A stretch of DNA of 64,000 nucleotides, from contig NC_091693.1 in NCBI RefSeq assembly GCF_041296265.1, forward strand, positions 11,978,001-12,042,000, given 5' to 3'. The translations under genes were made by a program, and so were the position numbers. Source of the DNA: Equus caballus (taxonomy: Eukaryota; Chordata; Mammalia; Perissodactyla; Equidae). How positions within the stretch are numbered: position 1 is the stretch's first letter; each line of letters opens with the position of its first letter. The notes beneath the pieces were generated by a model. That model saw nothing but the letters and a program-made list of their open reading frames with translations, did no database searches and was not told the DNA's origin. Below, piece by piece: positions 45,690-58,624 of this stretch.

Positions 45690-46167
45690 ATAGACTGAAT
45701 CAGTGTCCCCAAAGATATCTGTGGCCTCATCCATGTGCCCCGTGAAAGTTACATTATATGGTCAAGGGGCCTTTGCTTATGGGATAAAGTTATGGATCTT
45801 GATGTAGGAGATTATCCTGGATTATCCAGGTAAAATCTAAATGAAATCACAGGGGTCCCTATAAAGGGAGTGGAAAGAGAGTTTTGAGTCCGGAAGTAGA
45901 AGAGGATGGTGTGAGGATGGACCAGGGGGAGAAAAGGCAGTGTGATGAGGAGTTATGGGGCAAGGCATGAGAACAGCCTGTAGCAGCTGGAAAAGGCAAG
46001 GGATCACATTGTCCCCAAGAGCCTCAGGAGGAGCCTGGCCCTGTAGACACTCTGATTTCAGCCCTGAGAAACCTTTTGGAGATTTCAGGACTGCAGACTG
46101 TGAGAGAATAAATCTGTGTTTTGAAACCATTAGGTTTGTGTAACGTGTCTCAGCCGCCATAGAATCC
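45690..46167 (+). mobile_element. MLT1-type LTR in unit 2, fossil
   Basis: Copy of 37745-38222 displaced by 7,945 bases. Confidence 0.65.
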
Positions 46168-48902
46168 ATCACAAATAATATTTACCCCAGGCAAAAACGT
46201 AAATTTCTAAAGATTTCAGCATTAAGACCTAAGTTATTTTCTCAAAGCTTCTTTTGATGCCAGGTAAACAACGACGTATTTTTGTTTTTAATAAGAGGAT
46301 CTGAGCATTACACGTCTGAGAAAAGAAAAATAAAGACTGCACAGCCTAGGAACTGTTATACTGGACAGGAGGAAACCTGAAAGCAACCCAGGGGGAAGTG
46401 TGTGTGAGCGTTGGGACCCTCTAATGAGCTCTTCGGACACAACTCTGTGGCCAGGAATCAGAGCTTTGGGCGTCACTGGAGGTCCGCTGTGTGCCTGGAG
46501 GACAACCCCTGAGAAGATGGGCTGATGGGCAAGGAAGGTGAGGCTTATCAAAGCACAAGAGGCAAAGATTCCCAGGAAAGAAGATGAGTTCTGCATGTCC
46601 AGGGCTAATGTAGGCACAGGGCACTGCTGCCCAGGGCCAAAAGGGGAGGATCAGAAATACCATTAGGAAATCGTATTAGGGCTCTCCAGAGAAATAAAAA
46701 GTATGCCTTTATGTATGTGTGTGTGTGTGTGTGTGTCTGTTGGGGGGGGTGTATAAAGAGATTTATTATAAGGAAGTGGCTCACACAAGACTCAGAAGTC
46801 CTGTAATGTGACGTCCGCAAGCTGGAGACCCAGGAAGGCCAAAGTCCTGAGACAGGACAGCCAATGGCGTACGTTGTAGTCTGAGCGCAGGGAAAGACCC
46901 ATGTCCCAGCTCAAGCTCTCAGGCAGAGAGGGTGAATTCTCCTTTCCCTCGACTTTGTGTTCAGTTCATGCCCTCACCGACTGGACAGTACCCCCTGCCC
47001 CCACAAGGAGGGGCCGTCTGCTTTTCTCAGTCTACCAATTCAAAGGCTAACTCACCTGGAGACACCCTCCCAGAAACACCCAGATAATGTTATTGAAATA
47101 GCTGGCCACCTCATGGCCCAGTCCTCTGGACACATCAAATTGCCATCACGGAAATCTAGCCCTCTTATTGTTTAGAAAACCATTTCTCACTTTTGATGTA
47201 GCTACGGTTCTTTAGAAGAAAGTTCCTTCCAATGTTGACTTTAAAATCTTTGACTCTTTTTGCGGCCACGGATACAATCAGATTTCCTGGTCAGTGGCAT
47301 TATTTGGGTGATGAACTTGCTTCAGATATTAGTCTTTTGCCAGTGATCAGTATTTTGTGAGCCACAGCCATTTTCAGTCTTTTGTCCTCTACAGGTCGTG
47401 GCTTGATTTACTCTGATGATTCCCTGAAAGGAAACGGTGTGGTAAACGTCCAATCCTGCTGCATCTTTATAAAAATCAGGGCCAATCAAATGAGGCCCGC
47501 TCTGCTTTAGGGTCAAGAGAGTCTTCCTTGGAGATGATTTTTATCAAATCAAAAGGGAGGTGACCTTGGAAAGAAATGTGTTTCCATGGGTAAGTCCTGC
47601 AAACACAGCCTCTGAATGATCAGATTCTGGCCCGCTCTCTCTCTCTCAGCTATTTTTCACCGTTGATAAATCACAGAGAACTGATGGAGATGCAGACTGG
47701 ATCCTGGCTGATAGAGACGTGGTGGCGTTCCCCTCCTCCCCGTGCAGAGGAATTCCTTTAGAACTGTAATTGCAGTCTGTATTGTAGACTGTTTCTCTAC
47801 CCTTTGGAAATGTATGTAAGTCTGCTGAAAAGCCTCTTGCCAGTTTTAAGATCCAGGAAATGTGTTTCCCAAGGGCCTGGGCCAAAAACCTCTGCAGTGT
47901 CGTCCTCCTGGAAGATACTGGCCCTACCTCCCAGTCTCTGAGGGAGGTCAGGAGCCTAACTTAGTCGGATCCCTCTACCAGGGTGTAAAACTACCTCCTG
48001 TGAGGATTTTATTAGAAAATGTACATTTCTTTTAACACAAGAGACCTATGGTTCCCACTACCCACGTTAAAAATCTCTCCAGCCTTTTGTTTTGGGGGTC
48101 GAGTTCAGTCTCTCCCCTATTGCACTGCTCTTGAATCAGGTCTTTCTGCTTCTTTAAGTTTGTCTGGAGCAATATTTGCTTTGACGTTGCCTACCTGTGG
48201 TTAGCTGATGCCGTCATCTTGCACACAGTGTTAACCCTCACCATATTTCCAAATGCTCCAATTTCTTTCATTATCTCGCTACAATCCACCAAATGAACAT
48301 TTCCAAGTTTCCTCCGTGTCTTCTGACTTGGTATCCACAGCAGGAGATGACCTGACTGCCCAGATCCTTCTGGGTTCCCAGGTTGCCTCCTACCTGGCCA
48401 GTGCCCCCAGGATCTGAGATGTGCTGTGAGCTAAAGTCCAAGGACTTGAGAGAGACCTGGAAGGTACCCGATTGCGGCGGCCCTGACCCCAACAGTGTGC
48501 TCCTTCCACACACATTTTCGGCTCACCTTCAAAGAGCAAGATCACGCTGGCTTTTAAAGGTATCCTGTCATAAAACCCAACGACTCCAGTCTACGAGCAG
48601 ATCCCTGGCACATCAGGCACTCACATGCCTACACTTGCTCACCCTGTCCGGGGCCACCCCCAACCACATGCTCAGACTGGACATCTTCATCTTCATTTCT
48701 TTGCTTTCTTTTTTGTTTTTACAAACTTCATATGCCTATTCGCAGAGTCCACAGAAAGAACCTGGGAAATTGTAGATAGACTCTATCCTCTGATTCTGTT
48801 TTCTTTCCTGCTCTTTTTGGCCTCTGGGGTTTTTGGCTGAATCCTTGGAGACCTGACAGTGAAGTGGAGTGTGGGTAAGCAGAGGTGGGCATCAAGGGGT
48901 GG

Positions 48903-49433
48903 TGTGGAGTATAGGGGAGGAAGACATTTCCTCTACCCGCTCTGGGTCCTTCCGGCTGGACACCGAATTAAATTCACGTGAGACAGAATAACAGGAGGAA
49001 ATTAAACAAAGCTTTATACCACGTATACATGGGACAGGCTCAGGCAAACTGAGCAACTCACCAAAATGGCTGAAGGCACCACCTTAAACATCATCTTCAG
49101 CTAAAGACAAAGGAGGATGTTGGGGGCGGAGGGGGTGTGGATCAGGGGAGAGTACCACACAAGTACAGTAAACAAGATGCAGATTGAAGTCCTTGCCTTT
49201 GTCATTAAGAGTTTCTAGATAGAGGGTCATCCCCCCTTCTTCCTGGTACAGAGAGGGAGACACGTCTAAGGGTGGCGATTTCCTTTACAATGTAAATGTC
49301 TCTTACCAAAGGGTAAGTAAATTCTGCTTTCCGGAGTTGCTTTCCTGTCTGCAGTTTATTACAAGTGACCAGCCCCAAAGAATCCTCATGCCAAAGAGAC
49401 ATACCTCGGGGTGGCCAATTCCAGTCCCCCACA
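48903..49433 (-). mobile_element. LTR-A in unit 3, fossil
   Basis: Third copy of the same LTR, displaced by 15,890 bases from the first. Confidence 0.6.
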
Positions 49434-50149
49434 GCTTCCCAGGACTACTGCTGGTGTGGATAGCGTCAGGTCACATAAGCTAGAAGCAGTGCATGAGACG
49501 GGATTCAAGAAGTTCACGGAGGGGGTGCTGGAGGGCATCTGGGAAGTGCAGAGCAAAGGATCTAGCAAGGGTCAGGTCTGAGTGAGGACTGGCTGCACCT
49601 GACCACAGAGGCCCTGGAGCACGTGGTGCAGCCCAGAGTCAGCTCACGTTGGGCTCCAGAGCCCTGTGCCGGGCTCCTCCTGGCCGCTGGCTGCTTTGAG
49701 GAGTGGGTAGGGCGACCATCTGGAGAAGGGGCTGTGGCTTCGCTCATGTCAAATTCCTGCAGGAAAGGGCATCTGTGGGGATGCATGAGCAGCTTGGGGA
49801 ACATAACGGAGCAGTGTACCAAAAGCACTCAGTAAATTGTGGCAATCCTTTGAAAGAAAAAGATGAGATACTTTTGGAAAAATATCGGATACTGTGGAAA
49901 TTAGAAGTGGCCGTGAGGAGTGATAAGCAAGGATGGGGTTCCACACAGAGGTGAGATGAGAGACTGGAAAGCCTCCAAAGTACAGTCAGGGTTAAATGGA
50001 GTCACTAAGGGAAGGGAAGAAGCCCTGGCGCCCCAAAGGGAAGTGTCTTTGAGGTGCCCCTTGTGGTCACCACTTAGAGTCAAGGAATCAAGGCCTTGGG
50101 GTGGAGAGCCCTTTGGGCTGAGTGTGTGTGTGCATATGTGTGTGTATAT

Positions 50150-50674
50150 TGATGTGGATTAAGGCTGCCCCAGCTAGAGAAGCCCAAGGTGACCTGGCCT
50201 ACATGCCAAACTATATGACCCAGTGGACTTTTTTTATGGTATGAATTAGGACTGCCCCAGAGAGAGAAGCCCGGGGCATCCTCACCTGCATGCCGATCTA
50301 TATGGCCAGATTCGTATCTAAAGTTATATGACCGCACAATAACCAGACCCCATCTGCACTGAAATCATTTAATGACTTTTTACATCATCTTTTCTTTTCT
50401 CCAGTAAAAATAAGTCACGTACCCATGCCTTATAAAATTAGCCCTAACCCTCAACTCGGGGCAGCAGCAGGAGCTCTGACTGCCCGTGGGTCTTGTCCCC
50501 ACACACCAGCTCTGACTGCCCGTGGGTCCTGTCCCCACGCACCAGCTCTGCCTGCCCATGGGTCCTGTCCCCATGCTATTCCACACTATTCTCTAAATAA
50601 AAGAGCACTACTGCCAGATCTTGAGAGTCTAAGAAATCTTTCTTTCGACTCCTCGGCTCACCGACCCCGCATCA
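50150..50674 (+). mobile_element. LTR-B in unit 3, fossil
   Basis: Third copy of the same LTR and flanks, displaced by 15,890 bases. Confidence 0.8.
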
Positions 50675-51901
50675 TATATGTGTGTACGTGCATGTGACTG
50701 TGTGTCTATGATTGTATGTATGTGTATATGTGTGCATTTATGTGTGTATGCGTGTGTGTCCACGTGTGTATATTTGTGTGTGCATATATGGGTGTGTGTA
50801 TGTGCACATGTGTGTGTGTGTATGAGTGTGTGTGTGTATGAGTGTGTGTGTGTATGTGTGTCTATGTGTATGTTGAGGGAGTTAGGTTGGGGGATACACA
50901 GACACAAATGTCCAGGGGCACAGGAGTCTGCAGGGACACTGGTGAACAGGCTGACAGGGGACAGGGCACAGGGAATATGCTGGAGAGGGAGACTCAAACC
51001 TCCGTGGGGCTAGAAATTCAGAGAATTAGCAGGGATTGGAGGCCAACGTGAGGACGCTGCAGAGACAGGAAGCCTGAGCTCAGAGTGTGGGCAGATTCGA
51101 AAAAGGAAGGGAGTCGAGAGCCGGGATGTCGACACAAGTGGGTTCCTGAATGCCAGTGGGAGGAAGGGTGGCCAATGAAGGACCGGCTTGGGGTGGAGAC
51201 TAGAGTCGTTGGACCCGGTTTCCAGAGCAAGGGCAGGGTTTCCAGTGTCCAGCTCCCACAAGGCTGAGACGTGCCCAGTTCCTCTCAAAGTCAGGCCCGG
51301 GTCAGGTGGTTTTGGAATCTTCAGTTGCGATGAAGGAAAACGAGTGTCCACCTCTGGGCTCCAAGACGGCCTTCAGCCTGGCTTGCAAGTTAACCAGACA
51401 CGGAGATTTGTGAGTAAGTGAAACTGACTGAGACCCGGAATGGAGGCGGGAAAGTAGCCTGGGCTTGAAGAGGGTGGCCGGGGAGGGGACGGAAGTCAGG
51501 AAGAACTTGGAGTGTGTGGAGCCCAGAAGAATCTAGAAACTGGGCAGAGCGGACGGGGAGGGGAGGGAGAGTGGGAGGACCTTGCTGTTTGTGGAGCCCA
51601 GTGGAATCTAGAAAATTCAGGGTGGGGGAAGGGAATCAAAAGCCAGGAACCCCTGGGGTGTGTGGAGCCCAGAAGAATCTAGAAGGGCTGGGCGGATGGA
51701 AGAGGTGGGGCGAGGGAATGAAGGGAGGGGCCCCACCCTGGGGGTCTGGGGGGAATCTGGAGGTGAGGACTCTCTCTCAGGGGTTGGGATGACACACTTC
51801 TTCCTGCACGAAGAGGCCTGCATCGTGTCCCACGCTGTTTAACCCTCAGCCTAACCGGCCCCTCTAGGACAGCACAGAGGCTTGTTCAAGTCCACACCCT
51901 T

Positions 51902-53431
51902 TCCCCTCTGAGGTCTGTCCTTAACCTTCTGAGGGTCCCTCTGTGGGCAGAGCTTTCCCTTCCCTCTGACCCCACCGTAATTTGTGCCCTTGAAGTCTTC
52001 CACCCCCATCAACCTGATCGGTGCCTGTTCTTTCTGCCGACTCATCATGGCGCCCTTTCCGCTTGGCTCAAATGTTGATTCCTCCCCTCAAACCAGGAAA
52101 TGCCCTGTCTAAGCACCCCATCGTACTTACGGTGCCCGCCCTAAGGAGGCAGGAGCTTTTCCAAACCTCCTCAGGACTCAACTCCAAAATTTCACCTTTG
52201 AAACCTCCCCGTCTTCTAAACCCCGTCCAGGCTTACACCCCTCAGCCTCCCACCTCCACGGAGATGTCGTCCCTGCTGGGCAAGGGTTCCCTCCATGTCC
52301 GGACTGCTCCCCTGCTCAAAGCCCAGGCCAGAGACTCACCCTATCACGAGAAGGAAATCACCACAGAACCACCGAGACCACATTCCAGTTGGGTACTAAT
52401 TTATTTCCTCAGTTTCAGATCTGTCTTCTTTGTCAGGGAGGCAGTGCTGGTACCCCAATGAGGAGAGCAACAGTTAGGTATTGAAATTTCCTGCCAGTGG
52501 TTGATGAAACCGCAGTTGAGGAACGGGTTCAGGAAACCGGGACAGGAATCTGTGTGTCCTGTCATAAAACCCAACCATTCCTGTGTACAAGCACGTCCTT
52601 GGCACATCAGCCACTCACATGCCTACACTTGATCACCCTGTCCGGGGCCATCCCCAGCCACAGGCTCAGACTGGACATCTTCATCTTCATGTCTCTGCTT
52701 TCTTTTTTGTTTTTACAACTTCATATGCCTATTCTCAGAGTCCACAAAAAGAACCTGGGAAATTGTAGATAGAATCTATCCTCTAATTCTGTTTTCTTTC
52801 CTGCTCTTTTTGGCCTCTGGGGTTTTTGGCTGAATCCTTGGAGACCTGACAGTGAGGTTGAGTGTGGGTAAGTGAGTTGGGCATCAAGGGGTGGTGTGGA
52901 GTATAGGGAAGGAAGACCTTTCCTCTACTCGCTCTGCGTCCTTCTGGCTGGACATCAAATTAAATTCACATGAGACAGAATAACAGGAGAAAATTAAACA
53001 AAGCTTTATAACATGTATACATGGGAGAGGCTAGGCAAACCGAGCAACTCACCAAAATTGCTGAAGGCTCCACCTTCATCTTCAGCTAAAAACAAAGGAG
53101 GATGTTGGAGGTGGGGGGAGTCACTATGGGAGATTATCAGAAAAGCACAGTAAACATGGTTAAGGTTATTATGCAGATGTAAGTAGTTACTTTTCTCATC
53201 CGATAAGAGTTTCTAGAGATAAGGTCATCCCCCTTCTTCCTGATACAGAGAGGGAGACACCTTTACAGATGGAGATTTCCTTTACAAATGTAAATGTCTC
53301 TTAACAAAGCGTAAGTAAATTCTACTTTTCAGAGTTGCTTTCCTGAGTGCAATTTATTAAATGTAACCAGCCCCAAATAATCCTCATGCCAAAGAGACAT
53401 ATCTTGGGATGGCCAATTCTAGTCCCTCACA
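51902..53431. repeat. Diverged older paralogue of array sequence
   Basis: 51902-52557 aligns to 36012-36670 and 52558-53431 to 32660-33543, with frequent substitutions and small indels (by eye roughly 85-90 percent). The junction near 52558 lies at a TCCT shared by both parental sites, so about 3.9 kb of unit sequence, including the ERE and the 100-codon frame, is missing. It ends at the end of an LTR-A copy. Confidence 0.85.
52900..53431 (-). mobile_element. LTR-A, diverged copy, fossil
   Basis: Diverged relative of the 33013-33543 LTR with the same left flank (CATCAAGGGGTGG) but a different right flank. Confidence 0.55.
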
Positions 53432-54019
53432 ATAGGAATTGGGTCTGCAAAGAGTCTGAATGAGAAATAGTAAAGCCTGGTTAGGTTTTTGGGGTGTTAG
53501 GTGTGAGTTGAGATTAAGAGGATCTAGTGGGGCCATGCAAGAGGCCTCTTTTTGGGAGACTCCAGGATGGGGCAAGGATTCTGAGTGGGTGGCAGACCTA
53601 CATGTTGAGGGAGGAGCAAACTGGAGGTGGTGCAGTGAAGTAGAGTGCCATCCTTCCAGGCTTGTGTCAGTGTGACGGGTAAGACATAGGGTTAGGGAAA
53701 AGGGTAAGATTCTTGAAGACTCAGATTAGTGTCTTGACAATGGGACCAGCAGGAGTGCCAGATATACACACTGAAGGGGACATGGGTCAGGGGACAATGG
53801 GGAAAGGGAGATGAGCATCCAGTGGGGGCTAGGATTCTGGAGAGCGATGTGAGATTGGAGGACTGAGGACACCAGGAATGCAGAAGACCTCAGCTGAGGG
53901 CTTTTGGGGAATCAAGTCAGGAAGCGAGTTTAAGTGTGGGGTAGTCAGACCACAAAAGGGATCTGGAATGGGACCTGGGGGAAGGGAGGGGGAAGGCAGG
54001 GCAATGGTGCAGTGATGTG
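53432..54019. repeat. Weak paralogue of 35.0-35.25 kb plus unassigned sequence
   Basis: The part at about 53720-54000 shares phrases with 35000-35250 (GGGGCTAGRAWTC, GAAGACCTCAGCTGAG versus GAAGCCTGAGCTCAGAG). The rest is unassigned. Confidence 0.4.
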
Positions 54020-55145
54020 GGCACTACGAGCCAAGGAGTCAAAAGAAAGATTTCGTGGACTCTCAAGGTCTGGTTGTAGTGCTCCTTTATTCATAGAATA
54101 CCAAGGAGTAGGACGGGGCCAGGACCCATGGGTAGTAAGAGCTGCAGGCATGGGGGCAGGACCCACAGGCAGTGATGTGGGGTTGGTGAGCCGAGGAGTC
54201 GAAAGAAAGATTTCTTAGACTCTTAAGATCTGGCAGTAGTGCTCTTTTATTTAGAGAATAGTGTGGAATAGCATGGGGACAGGACCCATGGGCAGTCAGA
54301 GCTTCTGCTGCCGCCGCTTCTGCTGCCCCCGCTGGCATGGGGACAGAGCCCATGGGCAGGCAGAGCCGCTGCTGCTGCCCCCGCTGGCATGGGGACAGGA
54401 CCCATGGGCAGGCAGAGCTGGTGCGTGGGGACAGGACCCACGAGCAGTCAGAGCTCCTGCTGCTGCCCCGAGTTGAGGGTTAGGACTAAATTTAAGGCAT
54501 AGGTATGTGAGTCATCTCTATAAGACAAAGAATATGTAAAAAAGTTAAAATGGTATCAGTGCCCGTTTGGTCTGGCCATTTGGCTGTCCCACAACTTTTA
54601 GATAAGAATCAAACCGGATGGAGTAAATCGCAGAAGTCACCGCTTGAATTTTATCCTCGGCTAAAGACAAAGGAGGATTTGTGGGGGGAGGGTCAGTTAC
54701 ATGAGGTTGCCAGACAGTAACCAACTTAAGTTCTTGCCTCTGGCATTGATTAAGAGCTTCTAGAGATAAGACCATCCCCCCTTCTTCCTGGCACAGAGAG
54801 GGAGGCATCTTCACAGATAGAGGTTTCCCTTAGAAATGTAAATGTTTCCCAACAAAGGGGCAAACAAATTCCACTCCTTGGAGCCTGAATCTCATCTGTA
54901 GTTTTAAAACTAACCAGCCTAAAAATCCTCATCATAAGCCATTTTAAAATTAAGCAGCCTAAAAATCCTCATCAGGCAGTAAAGAGCTACAGTGGGTTGA
55001 GGGTAGGGCTAAACTTATAAGGTATAGGTATGTGAGTTATTTCTTTACAAGACAAAGGAAAGATCATGTAAAAAAGTCATTAAAATGGTATCGGTGTAGG
55101 TGGGGTCTGGTTATTGTGTGGTCCTATAACTTTAGATAAAAGTCA
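54020..55145 (-). mobile_element. Cluster of LTR-B and LTR-A copies, reverse, fossils
   Basis: At least two LTR-B 3' ends in reverse orientation (54025-54172 and from 54173, TGATGTGG...GAGCCGAGGAGTCGAAAG). LTR-B U3-like sequence recurs at about 54475-54580 and 54985-55145, with LTR-A-like sequence (54600-54965) lying between the two stretches. Several minisatellite units (GGGACAGGACCCATGGGC) lie at 54265-54465. Best read as nested LTR insertions. Confidence 0.6.
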
Positions 55146-55534
55146 GATCAGATCAGGTCAGGACAGCCTATGCTTCCAGGAGGATGATATAGATCAGTAT
55201 GTAGGGCAGGACACCTTGGGGTTCTTGTTGGGGCAGCCTTGATCCTCATCAGCAGTGAGGACCAAATAGAGGGCCAGAGTTTTCTACTCTCTACTCCTGA
55301 CCAGTTGAGACATGTGCAGGTTGCTCTCAAAGCCTGGGAGCACTGTGGAAAAGCCAGATCTCACCTTGTCCCCTGAGACCTACTTCAGCTGAGTCAACAA
55401 GTGAGCCATGTCCCAAGGGGATTTGTGTTTGAGTGAGTGAGCCTGAAAAGGAGCCTGGGGACAGGCAAGGGAGGGCAGATGTGAGAGTGGAGATGGGGGG
55501 CAGAATGAAGTTGGAGTGCGTGGAGCCTTTCCTT
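55146..55534. repeat. Paralogue of 35.3-35.64 kb, diverged
   Basis: Shares GAGACATGTGCAGGTTGCTC / GAGACGTGCCCAGTTCCTC and the closing GTTGGAGTGCGTGGAGCC with unit sequence at 35380-35630. It ends at the ERV-L fragment. Confidence 0.55.
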
Positions 55535-57350
55535 CTTTGTTGCCTAGTCAGAGTGAACTTCCCATGAATCCACAGGTGAGAGCTGTGTGATAGGTGTTAG
55601 TGAGGAGTGGTAGGTGCCATGATGATCTGGACACCTGTCCTTCTCTAATCCAGGACATACCACTTCCATTTGTGATGCATCTGCTCTCCTGACCTGGCCT
55701 TGTGTTGCTGGGTGTGATAGAACCCACATCATGATGAGGAGTTCTGACTCTCTGGTCACAATACATCCCATATTCAGACACTCCATGGCTCCTGAGGCAT
55801 AGAAACAAGCCAGGAGCTGTTTTTCTATTGCATAGAAAGCAGGGCCTTCCCTGTAAACCTAGGAGTCTGCATGTAATTTTCTTATCAGGTCCTGCCAGAG
55901 GCTCCACAAAGCACCTCTCATCCTTCTAACATGGGTTGGATGAAGGTACATGTGCAGGAACTTGTCCTTTCCTCTGGAGGGTGTGTATAGCATGTCCCAG
56001 ACTATTGGAGCCCTAAAATCTTCATAGATGTAGCAGATCCCTGAATGGTCACAGATGTAGATGGCCCTACAGCCCATGGAATCTTCACAAATTGCTGATA
56101 ACTAGAGCTGATCTTGTCACTAATGTCTTGTCATCAGTGATGCCATTTTCATGGATCATCAATATTAGCAAGTATCCACATCCATTCTTTAAGGCATTCA
56201 GGATATTTGCCATTTTTTGCTCAACTGGTCTCATTATCATGTTGTCATCAATATGACAGACAATATGTGACGTTCTGCAGAATGTCTAGATCCCCTTGGA
56301 CTACGTTAGCAGAGAGTGAGAGACTGTCAATGTATACCATTGTTGGTCCCATGTAAATATACACTGTTGCTAATACATCTTCCTAATGAGATTGGAAAAG
56401 AGTGAGTTTACCAGATCAAAAACTGCATACAACATACCTGAGGGTCTGCTCTAGTAAAGATACAACATCTGGCACAGCAGCTACAAGTGGGGCTACAACT
56501 TAGCGATGTTAGCAGGAGTCCCCTGGTATCTGCCATTATCCATCTGGACTTTGGAAATGCCAGACTGGTGAACTAAATGGGGATATGTTGGGACCATCTC
56601 CTGGTATCCTTCAGTCTTTGGGAGTGGCACTAATCCCTGCCATTTGCCCTGGGATTCAGTATCAGTTTTGTTGTGTTAAATTGTTGGAGTGGCGTATAGA
56701 GATTTAACTGTTTCCACTTTGTTTTTCCTACTGTAGTTTTCCACAGGGCAAGGAACCATAGGAGGATTTTCCCACTGCTAAGTACATTCATTTTTATTAT
56801 ACATCTGGAGCTGGGAAATGACCCCTGGATGGGTCCATGAACTCAGTAGGTCCAGCATGAGACACATTTTGGTGAGAAATCCATTGATTTTCTGCCCCCC
56901 TTTACACCATTACTCTAACAGGAGCCAGGGTTGTGCTGTGGGTCCCTGGGTGTCATGTCCACTTGGGCTCCATGGCCAAGAGCTCTTGAATGTTCTAAGT
57001 GTCCCTCCTTTCCCAGTGTATGGTGACTCAAGTAAATCATGTAGGTCCCCTCTGAGATGGCCTGGGGAATCACAAGGGTGTCCAGTTGCCTTTGCGTTGC
57101 TGAGCGCTTCCATCAGTGTCTCCTGTGTTCAGCCCTGGCCCATGGACGATGGCCACCACTAGGGTCCCAGTGATGCAGGTGCCCTTCAGCATCCTGTGCT
57201 CATTGGCTCTCCTCAGGATCCCAGCTGGCTGGTGGGTTTTTCCACTTATATAGGTGACTCATTCCAGCACACCCACTTATCTGAACCTTTGGTCCCTCAT
57301 CTCACCTCTGCAGTCTGGGCATCTCTATTTCATGGAATGTGACATTCATT
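55535..57350 (-). mobile_element. ERV-L pol/upstream remnant, reverse, fossil
   Basis: Minus-strand ERV-L remnant, paralogous over 55535-56690 to 30480-32203 (shared TAGCAGATCCCTGAATGGTC and TCCATCTGGACTTTGGAAAT). It extends further 5' (about 56690-57350), probably into the protease/gag-side region. It lacks the inserted repeat found in the 30.5-kb copy. Heavily broken. Confidence 0.7.
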
Positions 57351-57734
57351 TATTCTAAGCTTCCAAGAGCTATCTTGCCATTGTACTAGACCTACCTCCT
57401 GGTGTCCTTGCCAAGGTGTTCAGTCCTGTGTGATGGTAGCGTGTCCCATACTGACACACACTCCCTTATTCATCATCTCACAATCCTGGGTTCCTGGCTC
57501 CCCGGTCTGCTCTCCTGACCCTTGTGACTCATGTTAGCCAAATTCTGTAGTCCTTTGGGGTACAGTCCCTCTCTTGCCTTTCACAGACTCTACAGTGCCC
57601 CAGGCTGCTTATGCTGACATTGAGTCTGTGGGTCTGTTGACCAGGAGGGGTGTGGGGCAGCCTCAATGGAGAAGCCTTGTCTTGTAAGGCTCTTGCTTCC
57701 TTTGAAGGCTCTGCAGAATCATTCAGCAATGGGC

Positions 57735-58080
57735 GTCTTAGTTCCTATCTGCCGGAATAAAGAAGCACACACTTAGCGACTTAGAACAAGTTTATTATCT
57801 TACTGTTCTGGTGGTCAGAAGTCTGGAATGAGTTTTAGGGGCTAAAATCAATATGTTGCTAGGCTGGGTTCTTTCTGGAGGTTCTTGGGGGGAGAATCTG
57901 CTTCCTTCAGTTCTCCAGTTTAATTACATGGGCCCATTGGGACAATCCAGAGTAATCTCCTCATTTCAAGATCCTTAACTTCATCACATCTGTAAAGTCT
58001 CCTTTTATTCACAGAGACTGGGATTAGGATGTGGGCATCTTTGAGGGCCATTATTCTATCTACCACCGTGGCCTCTATTC
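57735..58080 (-). mobile_element. MLT1-type LTR, reverse, fossil
   Basis: CTTAGAACAAGTTTATTATCTTACTG, GTTCTGGTGGTCAGAAGTC, GGACAATCCAGAGTAATCTCC and TGTGGGCATCTTTGAGGGCC in the order of a reverse MLT1 LTR. Confidence 0.7.
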
Positions 58081-58624
58081 TAAAAAATGGGGCAAGCCCC
58101 TTTTTCAGCCTGGAGGATTTAGGGAATCTGGGGTCAGGTTCCAAAGTGCACCTACTCAGGGGTAGGTCCCCCATCCCTAGTCTCAGAGTCTGCCTCCTCC
58201 GCTGGCATAGGCATGAGCATTTCCCGGGGCTGAACTCTCGCCTGAAGTTTTGTTCCTTATGCTTAAGTCACACCTGCCCTTTAGCTGCAGCAGACAGGGA
58301 TCCCTTCAACTCTCACACTTTGCTTTCAATTGCTGAGGGATAGGTTTGAGCCTGTCCTTGTCTCTCCTTAATGCTCAGAGGCACTTGGTAGCTGCCATGT
58401 GATTCCACACTCCTTGTCTTTACCATCCCCCAACATTTCTCAACCCAGAGACAGTGCACCAGCTGTGCACCCCTGTATCCACCCCAGCTCACTGCAGGTG
58501 AACTGTTCAAGACCCCACAGCTGACACATACTGGAGACTGTCATCACCCCACCTCCAAGATGTGCGAGGTGCTCACTGCTGTACCATGATGAGTGATCCA
58601 ACCCAGAAAGTACCCTTGGGGCTA
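58081..58624. other. Spacer, nothing recognised
   Basis: No supported gene, RNA or repeat. Confidence 0.35.

Larger units (their letters stand above)
40149..48093. repeat. Tandem 7,945-bp unit, copy 2
   Basis: Second full unit, abutting copy 1 with no spacer. I found only a handful of base differences from copy 1; six of them fall in the first 230 bases. It carries the same LTRs, ERE (44750-44973), small frame (45024-45326) and MLT1. Confidence 0.97.
48094..51901. repeat. Tandem unit, copy 3 (first 3.8 kb only)
   Basis: Matches copies 1 and 2 almost base for base (one visible change near 51592) up to 51901, then passes abruptly into diverged paralogous sequence. It lacks the ERE, the small frame and the MLT1 LTR. 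Confidence 0.96.
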
